Positions 36,777 to 48,269 of a stretch of 64,000 nucleotides of DNA are shown here, one piece after another. The notes below the pieces were generated by a model. That model saw nothing but the letters and a program-made list of their open reading frames with translations. It had not been told where the DNA came from and ran no database searches. Every line of letters starts with the position of its first letter. The first letter of the stretch is position 1. The position numbers and the translations under genes are program-made. The stretch spans positions 186,001 to 250,000 of the forward strand of contig CAJJDO010000090.1 of NCBI GenBank assembly GCA_905183005.1. The letters are read 5' to 3'. The DNA is from Paramecium pentaurelia. Lineage: Eukaryota > Ciliophora > Oligohymenophorea > Peniculida > Parameciidae.

Positions 36777-38786
36777 ATGAAAATTAATAACAATAATAAC
36801 AACGATACATAAAATTCCTAGGCATAAAAGAATTTTAATCAATTGATCAAGCTAGAAGCAGATGATTTCAAGAGACAGTTCAAATTTATAGATAAAGAGA
36901 AACTTTTTATGGAACTTCAAAATTACAAAATTGAAAACAACTATATAAAAGAAGAAAACACCAAGTTACGTACACGCATCTAACAGACCGAAGTAAGCCA
37001 ACCACATATACTCAGAAAGAGCTACTTAATTATGAGAGACTCTGTGAAAACATGACAGAGTAAACACCAAATAAGAAGAAGGCCAATGAGTTACTACTTA
37101 TATAACTCAAAAAATAGAACAAAGACCTTCAATAGTAACTCAAAGAACGTACAGTCTAAGTTGAACACCTTAAAAAAAATACTAAAGTCACAAAATTTTA
37201 AGAGTTAGAGTGTGATCGAAAGGCTTATTTTGATGAAACAATACGTATGCGTAAACTTATAGAAGAGAGTTAATCATAATTCTAATCTATGTTAAGGTAC
37301 ATAATTTATATCACATATTGATAGTAAATATAATCAAAGTCTTTAACTTGAAAGTGAAGTTCAAAAACTACTCAAAACTAATGAAAATCTGATTGCTGAA
37401 AATAAAGCACTTAATTAAAAAACTCAATAATCAGATGAAATGATACGTCAATTACAAGTATTTTGTTGATACATTTATTTAGCAATTGTACAAAAAAAAT
37501 TAATAAAAACAGGAAACTTTGGATAAACAAATTCAAGATTTAAAAAACTAAATCAAGAAATTATAGATTGACAAAACGAATCTTAAATAAACAATAAAAT
37601 AGATTTAGGATACACAATACTAACAACTTTAATAAGCTAAACCTAAAAAAGAACCTACTCCTAGACAAACATAATTACCAAATTTAATTTTAGAGGAATT
37701 AAGATTTAAATTGATATATCGTGGAATTACAGTTGAATAATTTGCTGATATGTTAGAAGGATTGAAATAACAAGCTCGAGAATAAAATGTTACAGTTAAA
37801 ATTGATGATTTAAGACATATCTTTGCCCAGTAAATAAATTTATCCTCATTATAATTAGAGAACCATTTTCATATACAGATGATATTAAAGTATAATCCAT
37901 ATTAAATTCACTTACTGGTCATGGCAATTAATTAGTAGAGAATTTGAAATCTATGATTGGAAATTATAAGACTTTTATGAATTTTCCAACTTTTGATTTT
38001 GAATTAGCTTAAACTAAAATGAAAGCTTAACTCAAACAAAATCAAAAAAAGATATAAGAATTTTGGAATAAATAAAAAATAAAAGGAGATGTAGTAACAA
38101 AATCAGATGTTCGAAAAATGTTAAATTCACTTTCATTAAATTGGTAAGAACCTGAAAATCTATTCTATTTTCTACAATTATTTGAAAAATCAGGGGAAGA
38201 TTTATAACAAGTTCCATTAATTGATACTTATGATCCATTTACTTAAGAAGATCCATCATAACAATAATAGATGACAGGACATTAGAATATGAGAATATCT
38301 GAAGAATCAGATGAGGAATTACTTGATAAATAGAGTCAAGATTAAGGTATAGTATTTCGTGTTGAAGGAGTATATGAAGAATCAGATGAGGAATTATTTG
38401 ATAAATAGAGTCAAGATTATTCACTTGATGAAAATGCTGCAAAGAAAAAGAAAGAATAAGAATTTCGTGTTGAAGGTCAAATAGTTGAACAATAAGGAAA
38501 ATAATAATAAGAGTATGAATAATAATAGGAATTTGAATAGGCATCAGAATTTGATTAAGAATAAAATGAAAATTATAATGAGAATGAAAATAATTAATAG
38601 AAAGCTTCGGTACATGATTCTGAATAAAAGAATTATTAAAATGAACAAGATGAATATTAATAAGATCATTAAGATGAAGAATAAGATGGAAATTATGAAA
38701 ATGAATATGAAGATTAAAATTAAAATTAATAAAATGAAAATAATAATCAAGAAGAATAATAATATGAAAATGAAGAATTTGATTGA
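36777..38786 (+). CDS. Long coiled-coil protein with acidic Gln/Asn/Glu tail
   Basis: Encodes 634 aa with introns at 36993-37015, 37297-37324, 37458-37482 and 37830-37858. Residues 20-270 are coiled coil. A globular part from about residue 280 (LRFKLIYRGITVEQFADMLEG, ILNSLTGHGNQLVENLKSMI, KSDVRKMLNSLSLNW) shows EF-hand-like helix pairs without clear calcium ligands. A tandem repeat of EESDEEL(L/F)DKQSQD occurs twice, followed by a low-complexity tail of Gln, Asn, Glu, Asp and Tyr. The family is not recognised; ciliary or cortical coiled-coil proteins with this plan are common in ciliates. It starts 9 nt after the trichocyst gene stop. Confidence 0.72.
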
Positions 38787-38987
38787 TTTATTTTTATATA
38801 ATAAAAAAGAGTACGCATTTATTATAAATTACGCATTCTTAATTAATTAAATTATAATATATTAATAATGAAGTGCGCACTTCTTATTAATAAATACGCA
38901 TTAGTTAATTATATATAAAATTTATGCGCACTCTAATGTTTACAAATACATAATTGTATATATTTGGTTAATAATTAATTCAAATTA
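38787..38987 (+). promoter_or_regulatory. Inositol synthase promoter with repeated GC-rich motifs
   Basis: In an otherwise nearly pure AT interval, TACGCATT-like octamers occur near 38812, 38830 and 38895, and TGCGCAC cores near 38873 and 38924. One core sits in a 14-nt perfect palindrome. The clustering just before an enzyme gene whose expression is often regulated by inositol elsewhere suggests transcription factor sites. That role is inference. Confidence 0.5.
38870..38883. promoter_or_regulatory. 14-nt perfect palindrome
   Basis: GAAGTGCGCACTTC reads identically on both strands. It lies 105 nt before the inositol synthase start codon and contains the TGCGCAC core repeated at 38924. A homodimer binding site is the simplest explanation. 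Confidence 0.55.
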
Positions 38988-40523
38988 ATGAAAGTATAAT
39001 CAACCACAACACAATAAGATAATCATTTCTTAATTTCTGATTATGATTACAAGTCAACCAATATTGAAAAGAATGGAGACAAGTACATAGCAAAACCATA
39101 AATAACAAATTTCAAATTCAAGACTGATACTAGAATTCCAAAATTAGGTGTTATGCTTGTAGGATGGGGTGGTAATAATGGTACAACACTTACTGGTGGT
39201 ATATTGGCAAATAAATTCAATGTTACATGGAATAGCAGAAGAGGAACTCATTAACCAAATTTTTATGGATCTCTTACATAAAGTAGTGTCATAAAGATTG
39301 GTACATGCAATACTGAAGAAGTATTTGTTCCATTCAAAGATGTTTTACCTATGGTTAATCCATGTGATATAGTATTTGGTGGATGGGATATAAATTCAAT
39401 GAATTTAGCTGATGCAATGAATAGAGCATAAGTAGTTGAATATGATTTACAATAAAAATTGAGACCATATTTAGAAAAGTTAGTTCCATTACCTTCAATC
39501 TATTATCCAGATTTTATTGCAGCAAATTAAGGTGATAGAGCAGATAATGTTATACCAGGAAATAATAAATTAGAACATCTTAATATAATTAGAAAGAATA
39601 TTGCAGATTTTAAATAATAAAATAATTTGGATAAAGTAATTTTATTATGGACAGCAAATACAGAAAGATTTTGTGTTGAAGATCCAAATATTCATGGAAC
39701 AGCTGAAAAATTATTAAAATCTATTGAATCAAGTCATCCAGAAATTAGTGCATCAACAATCTTTGCATGTGCTGCTTGTTTAGAAGGATGTTCATTTATT
39801 AATGGATCACCATAAAATACTATTGTTCCAGGTGTTATTGAATTAGCAGAAAAAGCTGGTGTTTTTGTTGCTGGAGATGATTTCAAAACAGGATAAACTA
39901 AATTTAAGACTTGTTTAGTTGAATATTTAGTAGGTGCTGGTATTAAACCAAAAGCCATCATTTCATATAATCATTTAGGAAACAATGATGGAAAGAATCT
40001 TTCATAAGAATCATGTTTCAAAAGCAAAGAAAGAAGTAAGAAAACTTGTGTTGATGATATTTTGGAATCTAATAAAGTATTATATCCAACAGAAGAAGAA
40101 TTGAATATTGATCATACTATTGTTATTAAGTATTGTCCTGAAACTGGAGATAGTAAAAAGGCTATGGATGAATATATTGCTGAAATCTTTTTGGGAGGAA
40201 GATAAACATTTGCAGTTTACAATGTTTGTGAAGATTCCTTATTGGCTGCTCCATTAATTATGGATTTATTATTGTTATGCGAATTATTTGAAAGAATTCA
40301 ATTCTCAAAGGATTCCTCTGAATTCTAAAGATTTGATACAGTATTGTCTTGGTTGAGTTATTTGATGAAAGCTCCAAAATCAGAGAGTGGAATCACTACT
40401 ATCAATGCTTTATCAAGATAAAGAGCTATGCTTGAGAATTTAGTAAAAGTATGTGCAGGATTGACAGTTGATGACAATCTTAGATTAGAAGTTAGATATG
40501 GTGCTAGCAGATTTTAATAATGA
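38988..40523 (+). CDS. INO1: Inositol-3-phosphate synthase
   Basis: An intronless frame of 511 aa, the usual family length. It converts glucose 6-phosphate to 1L-myo-inositol 3-phosphate using NAD, the committed step of inositol synthesis. The dinucleotide motif VGWGGNNGTTLTGG is near residue 60. Other landmarks are FGGWDINSMNLADAM, LLWTANTERF, AGDDFKTGQTKFK and ISYNHLGNNDGKNLS, which carry substrate- and metal-contacting residues, plus EDSLLAAPLIMDLL near the C-terminus. The enzyme is cytosolic and feeds phosphatidylinositol and GPI-anchor synthesis; ciliate surface antigens are GPI-anchored. The start is the first ATG after the motif-rich promoter. Confidence 0.95.
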
Positions 40524-40765
40524 TTTTTTAACTAATTTTTTTGTTTATATCAGTTAATCAAATTCTTATAATTTAACATTAATATGTATATATACATCAA
40601 TTTAAAATAAATGTGTATATATATATCAAATATAAGCATTTATTAATTATTTTAATAATGATAATATTAGATGATACAAGTAAATATATATAAATTGAAA
40701 TAAAACTGCTAATTCAATAGTTTTTAGCGAAAACCCTATGAGTTAAATTCAAATCCAGATAAAAA

Positions 40766-40969
40766 ATGAATAAAAGTAAGAAAACTAATGGAAAAGAAGA
40801 ACAGAAATCTTCAGAAATTATGAAAAGATGCATATACAATATTTTAAATGGTTATAAATAAGATTTATAAATTATTCACGGAAATTAAATGGTCTGTTGC
40901 ATATATTTTCATTTCTACCTACTTGATTTCCTTGAAGTTGCATATATGAATATTATTTAATTAAAATGA
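40766..40969 (+). CDS. Possible 67-aa ORF
   Basis: Starts MNKSKKTNGKEEQKSSEIM and ends with a hydrophobic stretch (CCIYFHFYLLDFLEVAYM) that could be a membrane helix. Its TGA overlaps the ATG of the next gene (ATGA). It may be a small gene, an upstream leader ORF or chance; composition alone cannot decide. The gap 40524-40765 before it holds nothing recognisable. Confidence 0.3.
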
Positions 40970-41493
40970 GTGGAGGCACTAGAGTTAATTAGTATTTCCA
41001 AAACAAAAAACATAGAGGAGAAAGTGCTCTAAAAGGTGGAAGATTGCAATCTAATATACAGACTCCAAAAATGAAAATGCAAAACTCTGCAGATGATTAA
41101 CTTATTATACATAATTTATAGAATGTCCCTCTTTAATTAAGATAAAGTCCTTCCTTTCGATTAAAAAACCCTAGACATTCACTAAAACAAGATGAAACAA
41201 GAAAATAAACTTAGATTTCAGATACTTATGCTAAAAAAACTAGAATCACAATGTTAGAATCATTTTATCATTAATTAGGAAGTGATGAAGATATTACTCT
41301 TAATAAAAATACATAATAAACAAGACTTTAACCTATCATTTTAAAACCATAATCTTAAACCACTTATTTTGGTAAATAGAAAAAAATGATAGAAGATGAT
41401 AATATTGAAGAAGTTCATTTTCACTTTGTAATTATGCAATAAAAATATAAATCTTGGATAGAGAATTTTGAAAAGAAGAATTAAAGCAAATGA
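40966..41493 (+). CDS. Basic, disordered 175-aa protein
   Basis: An intronless frame beginning MSGGTRVNQYFQNKKHRGES. Rich in Ser, Lys, Arg and Gln, with SPSFRLKNPRHSLKQDETRK and a possible helix at the C-terminus (KYKSWIENFEKK). No domain is recognised. The N-terminal Gly after Met-Ser does not fit an N-myristoylation signal. May be a regulatory or cytoskeletal adaptor. It lies 75 nt before the next coiled-coil gene on the same strand. Confidence 0.6.
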
Positions 41494-41568
41494 TCCTATA
41501 AATTCTCTTTTTGTACTATTACTTAATGTAATTTAATTTTATATTTATATATTATAAATTTGGAAGCA

Positions 41569-42236
41569 ATGAAATTATCAAACAGATCTTCATAATTAAC
41601 TGTTTTTTAAAGTGAAATCTACTCTAGATTCCTTGATATGCATGAAGAATTATCTAAATCTTCTAAAAATATCAACAATCTAATTAATCATAGTTTAAGA
41701 TAATTAGCAAGCATGAAAGAGGAGGCCAGATTTAGTTTTTCTGGCAATTCTTTAAATCAATAAGAACTTAACTCTTTTGAAGAAATGGTAATCTAAGAAG
41801 ACTTGGATTTAGAAACATAGCCTTCAAATAATGAAAAAGAACTAATTTTAGAAAATAAAATTAAGATCTATGAATCTTCTCTTATTAAATTTGAATAAGA
41901 ATACTTGTAAAAAGATCAAGAAATTAATAGACTTAAGAAATTGTAAAAAATCCTATCAATAACAATAGATTGAACGATTAAAATCTATAATAAACTATGT
42001 AGAATCCAGATGAAATTTATTAAGAATAGAATGTTATTAGATAGAAACTATAAATTCTTGATGGCTAGTTGGATTATTTATAAGAAAAAAAGAATTTTCG
42101 TAAGAAAATGAAAGAATGGGAAAACATTATCAAGGAATAATCAGATATTATAAATTCCCAGAAACTGGAAATTAATCGATTAAAACATATTAATTAATAC
42201 TTACATAAATCTATTGAAAAATTATAAACATTATGA
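41569..42236 (+). CDS. Small coiled-coil protein
   Basis: Encodes 213 aa with one 26-nt intron (41943-41968); the length fits. Begins MKLSNRSSQLTVFQSEI. Two coiled-coil stretches are visible (EKELILENKIKIYESSLIKFE and QEKKNFRKKMKEWENIIKEQ). The family is not recognised. Convergent with the AP-4 mu gene, 27 nt between stops. Confidence 0.65.
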
Positions 42237-42263
42237 TAATATTATTATGTATATAAACTGAAT

Positions 42264-43714
42264 TCATATTCTACATACATAAGAACTACTCTATGTAATA
42301 TATCTCACCCATCTATGTGGATTAGTAGTATTGCCTCGTTCTTCTATTCTTAAGTATTTAATTTATAATCTGCTAACATTGAACATTGGTATTTCAAAAT
42401 TCATAGCAATAGGACCAATCTCTTTTCTTGCTGTATGAGCGGTCTATGTTGCTTATAGTGTTAATTTTATCTAAAATATATATTACTATTTATAAATACT
42501 TTTAGTGATCTTTCTTAACCACCTTAAAGTTTCTTAATCTACCATTCCACAATCTTTTTATTTGAATCATATTCTGCAGTCTCTTACTAAGCATTCTTCA
42601 ATAATTCAGGATATGCATTAGCAGTTTATTTTGGAATGGGAATACGTACATTTGCATATGATGCTAAAATTTTAGCATCAAAACATGCTTTCAATTTTAT
42701 AGTAACTTCTATTTTTGATGATGAAATCTCTTCAATAATAGGAAACAATCTAAAAGGAGCAGAATAATCTCCACTAATACGATAATTCATAACAACAAAT
42801 TAACCATCAGGAGGTTGAATACGTAATGTTTTATTCATATCTAATTCATTTGCATTAACACATTCATGAAAATTACAATCATCCTTTATATTATTATATA
42901 ATTTATACTAATATGACACCTGCTGAATATTATCCTTATTATCTACCTATTTATAAATCATCATTCAATGCTAATTTTAGAGGTGGATTTCCTTATAAAA
43001 ATGATGTCATTTGAATCTATTTATATTATTAATTATATAATACACATCCTTCAATACTCTAATTGATAACATATGCACTAGAATTAAAGAGAACATTAAG
43101 TTTTTCATAAATATCAACAAAAATTTCATTTGCTTAATTTTTGTTTAATACCGATCTCTAAACTGCTTAACTTCCAATAGTATTTGGAACAAAAATGTTA
43201 AAAGTTTAAATCTTTGGTCTTAAAGAATTCATGACTGAATCAGGTTAAGGTTGAATTGGATCATTCACAATGAGTGGTTTTATTTATTCTGTAGCCATAA
43301 GTTAAGGGTACCCAAAATCAAATGATTCATCTAGAATCTATGATAAATAGAGTATTGTTGACTTCATAAATAAGAATAAAATTCTTTCTAAGGACTTCCT
43401 CATTGATTACTCCACAAAAGTCTTTTATTTCTTTAGCTAATCGATCCAATAATTCTAATGACATAGCTGGTTATAAATTGAATCTAGATGTGCCAACAAT
43501 ATATAATCCTAAATGTAAATATGACAATAGAACCTCCTCTTTTAATATGAGCAAATTGGATGCAATCAACTGCAAATAATGGATTAGCATCTCCTGAATA
43601 GGTTTTGGCTTATCTGAAGAATGTTTCAGGTGTTGATTTAGGTAAATCAGATCTGAAATCTCTATTGATGATAGTGTCACCTCTTGGAGATAGAATGAAT
43701 ATTTATGAAAACAT
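42264..43714 (-). CDS. AP-4 complex mu subunit (mu-adaptin)
   Basis: Encodes 448 aa with introns at 43509-43533, 43338-43362, 42884-42908 and 42471-42499; the length matches AP-4 mu. The N-terminal longin domain starts MFSQIFILSPRGDTIINRDF. Then comes the mu hallmark YEILDESFDFGYPQ (split by an intron). The mu-homology domain has NEIFVDIYEKLNVLFNSS, then QGNPPLKLALNDDLQIG, CNFHECVNANELD, TLRIQPPDGQFVVMNY and a C-terminal HRWVRYITQSSSYVCRI. Mu subunits recognise tyrosine-type sorting signals in cargo tails. The RSVLNKNQANEIFVD region and C-terminus fit AP-4 better than AP-1 or AP-2, but the subtype is inferred. Acts at the trans-Golgi in transport toward endosomes or lysosome-related organelles. 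Confidence 0.88.
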
Positions 43715-43748
43715 TATTATATATATATATATTTTTATTTATAATGTA

Positions 43749-44620
43749 TCAAGCTCTTGCAAGGAACTCTTGTACATTATGGACTTCATTGATCTTCTTT
43801 AAGGCATTCTTAAATGCATTTCTGTCAATCAATCTGTCATCAAACACATATTTGATTCTTTTTTCTCTATAAAGAAGTGGAAGCCATAAGTTTGTGTATC
43901 CAAATAACACTCCTTCTAAAACAAATCGTTTTAATTAGGAATCTTGAGCAGTCAATACAGCCCAAGTATTACTCAATTTATATGAATTTTTAACTTAATC
44001 CAAATAATCGAATTACATTGTATCCCAACCATGATAATCAATTGGCTATAATTCCCAAATAAATTCTTTATTCTTGATGCCAGCAAAAAATTATGACCAA
44101 AATGCAGCATCTTTATGATCTTACAAACTAATTACTACATCCACAATATTCTAAGTAGATAAATACTTAGCATTTTATGATAAATTTGACAATAAGATTT
44201 CTTTGTTAACATCTTTTAATAATTAATTATTTGAAAGCACAAACAATAATTGAGCACTTGTCTCTACTTCTTATCCCCATTTATTATTTTTAATGAAAGT
44301 AATAGCCTCTCTAGCACATTGAGCTGAAAATTGATAATTCAATTATGCTTCATCCTTCAAAGCATCCACTGTATTAAATTGTTAAGCTTCATAAGTTAAA
44401 GCACTTGCTATTTAAGCTAAAGAAAATGCTGTTAATTCATGTCCTAATTTCATAAATGCTTTCTGATACCTTATGGTAATCCAGTATATCGATAAGAAGG
44501 ATTATAAAATAGGTTTGCAGAATTAAAGGTCCATCTAGCTGGGTTTATTATTAGTTTGTTTGCACTTGCAAATACTGAGGCACTCACAAACTTTGAATAA
44601 TTTTTAAATAATCCTGACAT
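43749..44620 (-). CDS. Probable mitochondrial protein, unknown family
   Basis: Encodes 281 aa with one 26-nt intron (44444-44469). The N-terminus MSGLFKNYSKFVSASVFASA then KLIINPARWTF is basic, Ser/Ala-rich and free of acidic residues, as in a mitochondrial import signal. The mature part has WSQFFAGIKNKEFIWELQP, then DYHGWDTMQFDYLDQ, and LFGYTNLWLPLLYREKR. No recognised domain; many ciliate-specific subunits of respiratory complexes look like this. Only 34 nt separate its stop from the AP-4 mu start. Confidence 0.6.
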
Positions 44621-44891
44621 TTATATTTATTAAATTTGATATAATTTATTATTTATTTATTCATTATTCTTCTTATTATCTCATCTAAATCTTTCTTTTT
44701 TATATTAATTCATATCTAAATAATCTTATTATATATGTCTATTTAAATAATAGTGCATATTTCTTATTTAAATATAAAAATATTTATTTAATAATATAAA
44801 AAAGCATATAAACAATAATTGGGATATAAAATTGAATTGATTAACTACTCTATTTATTTATAATTTAAAAATTAAATGATTATATTATTAA
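44621..44891. other. Intergenic interval
   Basis: A 270-nt AT-rich gap between two minus-strand genes; promoter of the mitochondrial-type protein. No motif seen. Confidence 0.4.
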
Positions 44892-46653
44892 TCATTAATC
44901 ATCCATACCATCAAATAGATCATCTTCTTCATCTGAATCTTAAACAGGTACCATCCCTAATTTCTATGTTGGTTTTTGTTGCATTTACACATTTTTCATT
45001 GCATCTTACATCTTCATATCTTTAATTGCTTTATCCTTATTTGGTAATTATTATTATTATTAATATCTAGCCATATTAGGATCATCATCTTCATATAATT
45101 CTTTACCTTCAAACCATTTCTTTTTGAATGCATTAATATCTTTATCTTATTATTTTTCAATAATTTCTGCTAAAGGATCTAATTAATAATAAATTAAATA
45201 ATATACCTGTTGCAAATTCTGCATTTCTATTTACTTTAAATGGATCTACATCATAGGGTGATACATAAAATTTAACATTCTTGTATACATCTTAATAATA
45301 TTCATGATATTATTATAATGTAATTAATTTTGCCTTAGTATAAAATACATCAACAACTTAATCCCAAGTTTTGCAAATTAAAATATCTTTTCTTATACAA
45401 AAGCACATTATTCCCATATTAATAAATATTTCTAATTTATTCTTGACTACTTTCATTATCATTTAATCTATATTAAACAAAGTTACATCTAAGGGTAAAA
45501 ATGCAAATCCAAGTGAATGTACAAATCTCTTTATAATTATTACTAACATTTATCTTTAAGTTGGACTCTTTAAATTAAGAACACTTTGAAATTTTAAAGC
45601 TAATTCTTCATCTAAAACATTAACACTATTCATAAATAAATCAGTCATTTCTGATTCATATTTTTCATCATGTCTAACAATCAAATCAACTAATGGATCA
45701 AAGAATTGAACTATCAATTATAATGAATAAAAATATCCAATCAATTCAGTTGGTATTTTTAATAAATGTTTACTTGTTCCAAAAACATAGACAAGTGGTA
45801 TACAGATTAAGTATAAATAATCAGTAAGAATTCTATCTTATTTTAATTCGTAATAACTTAAAATAGTTTTCATTGCAAAAATCATATTTCCATCAAATTG
45901 ATCTGGTTTTGTCATTTATTTTACTATTTATTCAGTGTCTTTAATAATTTATACATCAAATCTTGACATTGTTAACATTCTTGCTTTTCCTAATAGACGA
46001 CTATATTCATCACTTATTTATTTATTTTCTAAACACATTTTCCACACTAATTATCTTACATCAGGTGGCAATAATTTCTTTTAAAATAAATCAAAAATAT
46101 CTCTATTCCCCTTATTCTTATTTAATAATAATTGCAGTAAGTTCAATGTTAATCCCCATTTAGATTCTCTCTTTTTATATTATATTATTAAATACTGTAT
46201 TTCTCCTCATATCTTCTAATTTATATGTAATAATCTTTCGAACTTTATCCTTTAACTCTATTGCTTCTTCTTAATGATCATATATTCGTGAAATCTCTTT
46301 AATAAGAATCGATTTTTACATCTCTATAAATTTATATTTTCTTTTCATTTGGCAAATTATTCAGATAATCATTTCTATTATATTTGATCAAAATAGTACT
46401 CCATAGTTAAACAAAATTTGGATGTTGACAATTTATACTTTTGAATTATACTTTTAAATTCATGTGTTTATTTGACACTTGAATCTACTTCATCTAAAAA
46501 TTTAAGCATAACATCTAAATCAAATTTTGTAGGATTTGGTAATTCCTTTTAATCCTATTGATATTTGCTCTCAAATTCATAAGGTTATTATGCTTAAAAA
46601 TTGCTTTGATTTAATCTCTCTACTGCACTTTTAGCTAATGACTAATTATTCAT
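44892..46653 (-). CDS. TBC-like (possible Rab-GAP-related) protein
   Basis: Encodes 551 aa after removing introns at 46451-46478, 46295-46319, 46171-46195 and 45179-45206; the spliced length is exactly divisible by three. The stretch LPPDVRQLVWKMCLENKQ, a following IIKDTEQIVKQ helix, and MKTILSYYELKQDRILTDYL with LYLICIPLVYVFG recall the order of motifs in TBC Rab-GAP domains, though the catalytic Arg-finger and Gln motifs are not clear, so it may be a divergent or inactive member. A charged tail ends DSDEEDDLFDGMDD. The 5' two thirds lie in the duplicated block next to the N at 46731, but the copy described here is complete. Confidence 0.6.
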
Positions 46654-46730
46654 TTTATATAAATATTATTGATAAGATATACTATAAAATTTCATATGAT
46701 TATGAAATAAATTGAAATGTAATCCTCTCT
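45613..46730. repeat. Direct repeat, left copy (1,118 nt)
   Basis: Appears identical to 46732-47849 at an offset of 1,119 wherever I compared, including intron sequences and the flanking spacer. The copies are separated only by the single N at 46731. It contains the 5' part of the TBC-like gene. Most likely overlapping contig ends that were not merged. Confidence 0.9.
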
Positions 46731-46731
46731 N
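46731..46731. other. Single ambiguous base (assembly gap)
   Basis: The only N in the window, exactly at the junction of the two identical 1,118-nt copies. This is typical of a scaffold join. Confidence 0.95.
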
Positions 46732-47772
46732 TAAAACATTAACACTATTCATAAATAAATCAGTCATTTCTGATTCATATTTTTCATCATGTCTAACAAT
46801 CAAATCAACTAATGGATCAAAGAATTGAACTATCAATTATAATGAATAAAAATATCCAATCAATTCAGTTGGTATTTTTAATAAATGTTTACTTGTTCCA
46901 AAAACATAGACAAGTGGTATACAGATTAAGTATAAATAATCAGTAAGAATTCTATCTTATTTTAATTCGTAATAACTTAAAATAGTTTTCATTGCAAAAA
47001 TCATATTTCCATCAAATTGATCTGGTTTTGTCATTTATTTTACTATTTATTCAGTGTCTTTAATAATTTATACATCAAATCTTGACATTGTTAACATTCT
47101 TGCTTTTCCTAATAGACGACTATATTCATCACTTATTTATTTATTTTCTAAACACATTTTCCACACTAATTATCTTACATCAGGTGGCAATAATTTCTTT
47201 TAAAATAAATCAAAAATATCTCTATTCCCCTTATTCTTATTTAATAATAATTGCAGTAAGTTCAATGTTAATCCCCATTTAGATTCTCTCTTTTTATATT
47301 ATATTATTAAATACTGTATTTCTCCTCATATCTTCTAATTTATATGTAATAATCTTTCGAACTTTATCCTTTAACTCTATTGCTTCTTCTTAATGATCAT
47401 ATATTCGTGAAATCTCTTTAATAAGAATCGATTTTTACATCTCTATAAATTTATATTTTCTTTTCATTTGGCAAATTATTCAGATAATCATTTCTATTAT
47501 ATTTGATCAAAATAGTACTCCATAGTTAAACAAAATTTGGATGTTGACAATTTATACTTTTGAATTATACTTTTAAATTCATGTGTTTATTTGACACTTG
47601 AATCTACTTCATCTAAAAATTTAAGCATAACATCTAAATCAAATTTTGTAGGATTTGGTAATTCCTTTTAATCCTATTGATATTTGCTCTCAAATTCATA
47701 AGGTTATTATGCTTAAAAATTGCTTTGATTTAATCTCTCTACTGCACTTTTAGCTAATGACTAATTATTCAT
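46732..47772 (-). pseudogene. Artefactual 5' fragment of the TBC-like gene
   Basis: Starts with the same ATG context (47770-47772) and codes the same first exons as the gene at 44892-46653, then stops dead at the N. It has no 3' part. Very probably an assembly duplicate, not a second gene. Confidence 0.8.
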
Positions 47773-47849
47773 TTTATATAAATATTATTGATAAGATATA
47801 CTATAAAATTTCATATGATTATGAAATAAATTGAAATGTAATCCTCTCT
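46732..47849. repeat. Direct repeat, right copy (1,118 nt)
   Basis: Appears to match 45613-46730 base for base. In the true chromosome it is probably the same sequence, with 45612 followed by one copy and then by 47850. Confidence 0.9.
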
Positions 47850-48269
47850 ATAATGTTTTATAAATAATAACACTTTACTATAGAAATATGAAATCTAATT
47901 TTCATTAATACTATTTACTATAAAATTATTTAATAAAATTAGTTTTGGATTTCCATAAAGTTAAACTCTTAAATAATAGATAAATTCTAAAGAAAATATA
48001 AGGATATTATAATTATTTAGAATCTAGTTTAAGTTGATGGAGATTTGTAATTAAAATATTGAATTATTATTTCTTGAAATAGAATAATATAATAATTTGA
48101 GTAAAGAGAACAAGATATTAATTTTAATTCTAATATGTATTGAAATTTATATAGGTATTTAAAATTATGACAATATAAAAATATGTTAAAATTGATTTGA
48201 AAATAGGTAATTATAGAATCAAATTGAAATTTAATGTAATATAAATAAATTTATATTAAGTAAAATAAA
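47850..48269. other. Intergenic interval
   Basis: About 420 nt of AT-rich DNA between divergent genes. No reading frame or motif is supported. Confidence 0.5.

Noticed and set aside
38239..38850. Hydrophobic or Asn/Lys-rich ORFs on both strands under the standard code
   Set aside because: They are shadows of the low-complexity tail of the plus-strand coiled-coil gene; their composition reflects the AT-rich repeats.
44444..44480. Apparent frameshift in the mitochondrial-type protein gene
   Set aside because: A 26-nt intron (44444-44469) with GTATCA...ATTAG ends restores the frame and fits the total length.
45963..47282. Two identical hydrophobic 66-aa ORFs as a duplicated gene pair
   Set aside because: They lie antisense to the TBC-like gene inside the duplicated block around the N and have no protein-like support.
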